NCBI RefSeq assembly: GCF_009755815.1
Contig: NZ_WRPK01000011.1
Coordinates: 186,001 to 250,000, forward strand
Direction: 5' to 3'
Source: Flavisphingomonas formosensis
GTDB lineage: Bacteria > Pseudomonadota > Alphaproteobacteria > Sphingomonadales > Sphingomonadaceae
Length of the DNA stretch: 64,000 bases
Positions 62,109 to 64,000 of this stretch are shown piece after piece. The stretch's first letter is position 1. Each line of letters opens with the position of its first letter. The translations under genes and the position numbers were made by a program. The notes below the pieces were generated by a model. It ran no database searches. It saw only the letters and a program-made list of their open reading frames with translations, and had not been told where the DNA came from.

Positions 62109-63365
62109 TCAGCGTGAGCCTCGGCGCCGCTGCCATCGGTCGAGCAGTCGCAATGCCGGCGTTACGGTGACGCCGTGCAACAGGATAGAGGCGAGCACGA
62201 CACCGCCGATGATCGCCCAAAGCCGGTGCGGGTCGGCGAACGCGCCGCGATTGAGCGCGAAGACGAGATAGTAGATCGAGCCCATCCCGCGAATGCCGAA
62301 AAAGGAAATCACCAGCTGCTCGCGCCAGGGCAGCTTCGATCCGACGAGGCTGAGCAGGCCCGCAGCCGGGCGGGCTACCAGCAGGACGCCGGCAACGAAC
62401 AGCAGCATCGGCCGGTCGAAGCCAGCGAGCAGGCCGCCGAAGGCAATGACGCCGCCGAACAAAACGAGCAGCAACATCATCAGCAATCGCTCCGCTTCTT
62501 CAGCGAAGCCATGCAGCCGGTCGTGATAGTCATCGTCGCGATTGGCATTGCGCAGGGCCAGCGCCGAAACGAAGACGGCCAGGAAGCCGAACCCGCCCAG
62601 CGTCTCGACCACACCATAGGCGAGCAGCGTAACCGCAAGCGCCACGGAGCCGTCCCCCGTGCGTGATAGGCTCGCGCGCATCGGCAGGTGAAAGGTCAGA
62701 TAACCGAGACCGCGTCCGATGACGTAGCCCGCGGCGGTTCCAAGAAACGTCTTCCAAAGAAGGTCTCGCCCGAACCATTCGAGCAGGTCGCTGCTCCCGA
62801 AAGATGCTGCGCTGAGCGCAATCGCAAGATGGACGAAGGGAAAGGCGAGGCCGTCATTGAGCCCCGCCTCGGAGGTCAAGGCGAAACGTGCTTCGTCCTC
62901 TTTCCCTTCACCGGGACCGCCCACCTGGACGTCGCTGGCAAGCACCGGGTCCGTCGGCGCGAGCACGGCGGCGATCAGCAGCGCCGTCGCCGGGCCGGCC
63001 CCCACAAGCCCCCATGCCAGGCCCGCGACGACCAGCATGGTGATCGGCATTGCAATGCCCAGCAGACGCCAGGTGAGTGACCAGCGGCGCAGCCCGATCA
63101 TCCGATCGATCTTCAGGCCCGCACCCATCAGCGAGACGATGACGACGAGTTCGCTCAGCCGCTCCACCACGACCGGGAATTGGAGCGGGTGGACCGCGAA
63201 GGGCCTGAGCGGCGGCAGCGCGAACAGCGCAGCGCCCGCTGCCACGCACAGGATCGGCAGGGACAGCGGAGCCTTGCGCAGCAACATCGGCAGCCAAGCC
63301 GTCATCAGCACCAGCACACCCAGCCCGGCAAGCAGCAGGACGTAAAACTGGTGCGAGAGCTCCAC
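62109..63365 (-). CDS. CPA1-type cation:proton antiporter
   Basis: 418 residues with about 12 membrane segments, resembling the monovalent cation:proton antiporter-1 family. Core motifs are VLAPTDPVLASDVQVGG (unwound helix, TDP) and FALTSEAGLNDGLAFPFVHL, with the ND pair of electroneutral antiporters, then a later FFGIRGMGSIYYLVFAL. It likely exchanges Na+ or K+ for H+. It stands between an HWE kinase and an esterase gene on the same strand. Confidence 0.92.
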   Translation of the reverse strand: MELSHQFYVLLLAGLGVLVLMTAWLPMLLRKAPLSLPILCVAAGAALFALPPLRPFAVHPLQFPVVVERLSELVVIVSLMGAGLKIDRMIGLRRWSLTWRLLGIAMPITMLVVAGLAWGLVGAGPATALLIAAVLAPTDPVLASDVQVGGPGEGKEDEARFALTSEAGLNDGLAFPFVHLAIALSAASFGSSDLLEWFGRDLLWKTFLGTAAGYVIGRGLGYLTFHLPMRASLSRTGDGSVALAVTLLAYGVVETLGGFGFLAVFVSALALRNANRDDDYHDRLHGFAEEAERLLMMLLLVLFGGVIAFGGLLAGFDRPMLLFVAGVLLVARPAAGLLSLVGSKLPWREQLVISFFGIRGMGSIYYLVFALNRGAFADPHRLWAIIGGVVLASILLHGVTVTPALRLLDRWQRRRGSR

Positions 63366-63386
63366 TGGAGTCCTTTCGCTCCTTGC

Positions 63387-64000
63387 TTAGCGCATCAGGC
63401 CGGCAGCACGCAGGGCATCTTCAATCACGCGTCCAACGCCGCCGGAAGTGAGCTGCGACCGGCGCCGCATTCCGCCGGGCTCGGCGGAAACGGTCATGCT
63501 TGGGCTCGTTGGCGCCGCGGACGGCTGCGGTCGTGCAAGCTCGGCTCGGTCCACGGTCTGCGTCGCAGTCAGTCCCCAGAAGCGCGCGATCCGCCGCGTC
63601 GAAGAAATCCCGGTGTCGAGCATGTACGGTCCTGGCGTCCCGCAGGCATCGCTGCCGGAGGTGCTGAGCGGAATCCCGTGACCGAGGCCAGCGATGCGAT
63701 ATTCCTCGATAACGTCGCGCCCCTGGGCATCGCGCCACACACGGCGAAGATGGCCTTCGTCTTCCTCGACGGCACTCGGCATGTGCTCAAGCCCGTGGAT
63801 GGCACGCCATTGTTCGACGATGAGTGCCGAATTTTCGTGGCTCACAGTCGCATCGCGGTCGCCATGCCACACCGATATCGTCGGCCAGGGTCCCTCGTGC
63901 GGTGATGCAGCGGCTACGAGCGCGGACAATGCCGCCGCCGGAGGGCCACCATGCGCCCGCATGCGATCGAACGCCTCGGAAATCGACGTGGCCGTGCCAT
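63387..64000 (-). CDS. PHB depolymerase-family esterase (5' end beyond window)
   Basis: At least 203 C-terminal residues, open to the right edge of the window. SISEAFDRMRAHGG, ISVWHGDRDATVSHENSALI and RIAGLGHGIPLSTSG match the PHB depolymerase/feruloyl esterase group (LpqC-like). Asp in HGDRDATV and His in GLGHGIPL are the likely acid and base of the triad; the nucleophile Ser is outside the window. The last ~45 residues form a Pro/Ser/Arg-rich tail. Confidence 0.88.
   Translation of the reverse strand, partial: GTATSISEAFDRMRAHGGPPAAALSALVAAASPHEGPWPTISVWHGDRDATVSHENSALIVEQWRAIHGLEHMPSAVEEDEGHLRRVWRDAQGRDVIEEYRIAGLGHGIPLSTSGSDACGTPGPYMLDTGISSTRRIARFWGLTATQTVDRAELARPQPSAAPTSPSMTVSAEPGGMRRRSQLTSGGVGRVIEDALRAAGLMR

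Overview
The window is high-GC DNA (protein-coding parts look roughly two-thirds G+C) from an alphaproteobacterium, most likely Sphingomonadaceae. The indicators are the Rrf2-SufBCDS operon layout, a Usg-family protein, a complex I NDUFA9-like protein, a ligase-associated exonuclease/ATP-ligase pair, EcfG-type and RpoH-type promoter motifs, a TonB-dependent receptor feeding a catabolic cluster, and intergenic palindromic repeats. Genus cannot be fixed from the sequence alone.

Layout. 0-9 kb: the 3' end of a cisplatin-type ATP-dependent DNA ligase, then a LysR regulator divergent from a three-gene RND efflux system, then the ligase-associated exonuclease. 9-11.7 kb: molybdate block (ModE-like regulator, ModA, ModB, short ModC). 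11.8-13.3 kb: dapD and a HAD phosphatase. 13.5-19.8 kb: an eight-gene Fe-S assembly operon read leftward (Rrf2 regulator, SufB, a small exported protein of unknown role, SufC, SufD, SufS, a SUF-associated DUF59 protein, SufA). 19.8-25.2 kb: succinate-semialdehyde-type dehydrogenase, a MscS channel plus topoisomerase IB pair behind a good EcfG-like stress promoter, a PfpI/DJ-1 protein and an NDUFA9-like protein.

25.3-46 kb looks like a genomic island. It begins at tRNA-Leu(CAG), followed by an integrase N-terminal remnant, an IS256-type transposase remnant and other decayed sequence, and ends in a truncated FMN-dependent hydroxyacid dehydrogenase. In between is a catabolic gene set: RraA-like aldolase, cytoplasmic ModA-like binding protein and Asp/Glu racemase in one operon; 2-oxo-tetronate isomerase (OtnI-like); TonB receptor; a Rieske oxygenase; an SDR lacking its catalytic residues; MmgE/PrpD; a D-2-hydroxyacid dehydrogenase; OtnK and OtnC; two LysR regulators; and three MFS transporters. 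OtnI, OtnK and OtnC together would take 2-oxo-tetronate to dihydroxyacetone phosphate plus CO2, and the D-2-hydroxyacid dehydrogenase could supply the first oxidation. A shared AATTGGA(C/G) element lies upstream of otnI, the Rieske operon, mmgE and the dehydrogenase-otnK-otnC operon, suggesting one regulon. The primary substrate is unknown. This island is the best candidate in the window for an undescribed pathway.

46-58 kb holds mixed accessory genes: an HxlR regulator divergent from an SDR/SnoaL-like pair, alpha/beta hydrolases, a FixLJ-like two-component system with a lone receiver and an OprB-type porin, a VOC protein, further hydrolase and SDR genes, a LysR regulator and a LysR remnant. 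57.8-64 kb: Usg and a small conserved protein, groES-groEL with a CIRCE operator and a sigma-32-like promoter, an HWE-type histidine kinase, a CPA1-type Na+/H+ antiporter and the 3' part of a PHB-depolymerase-family esterase.
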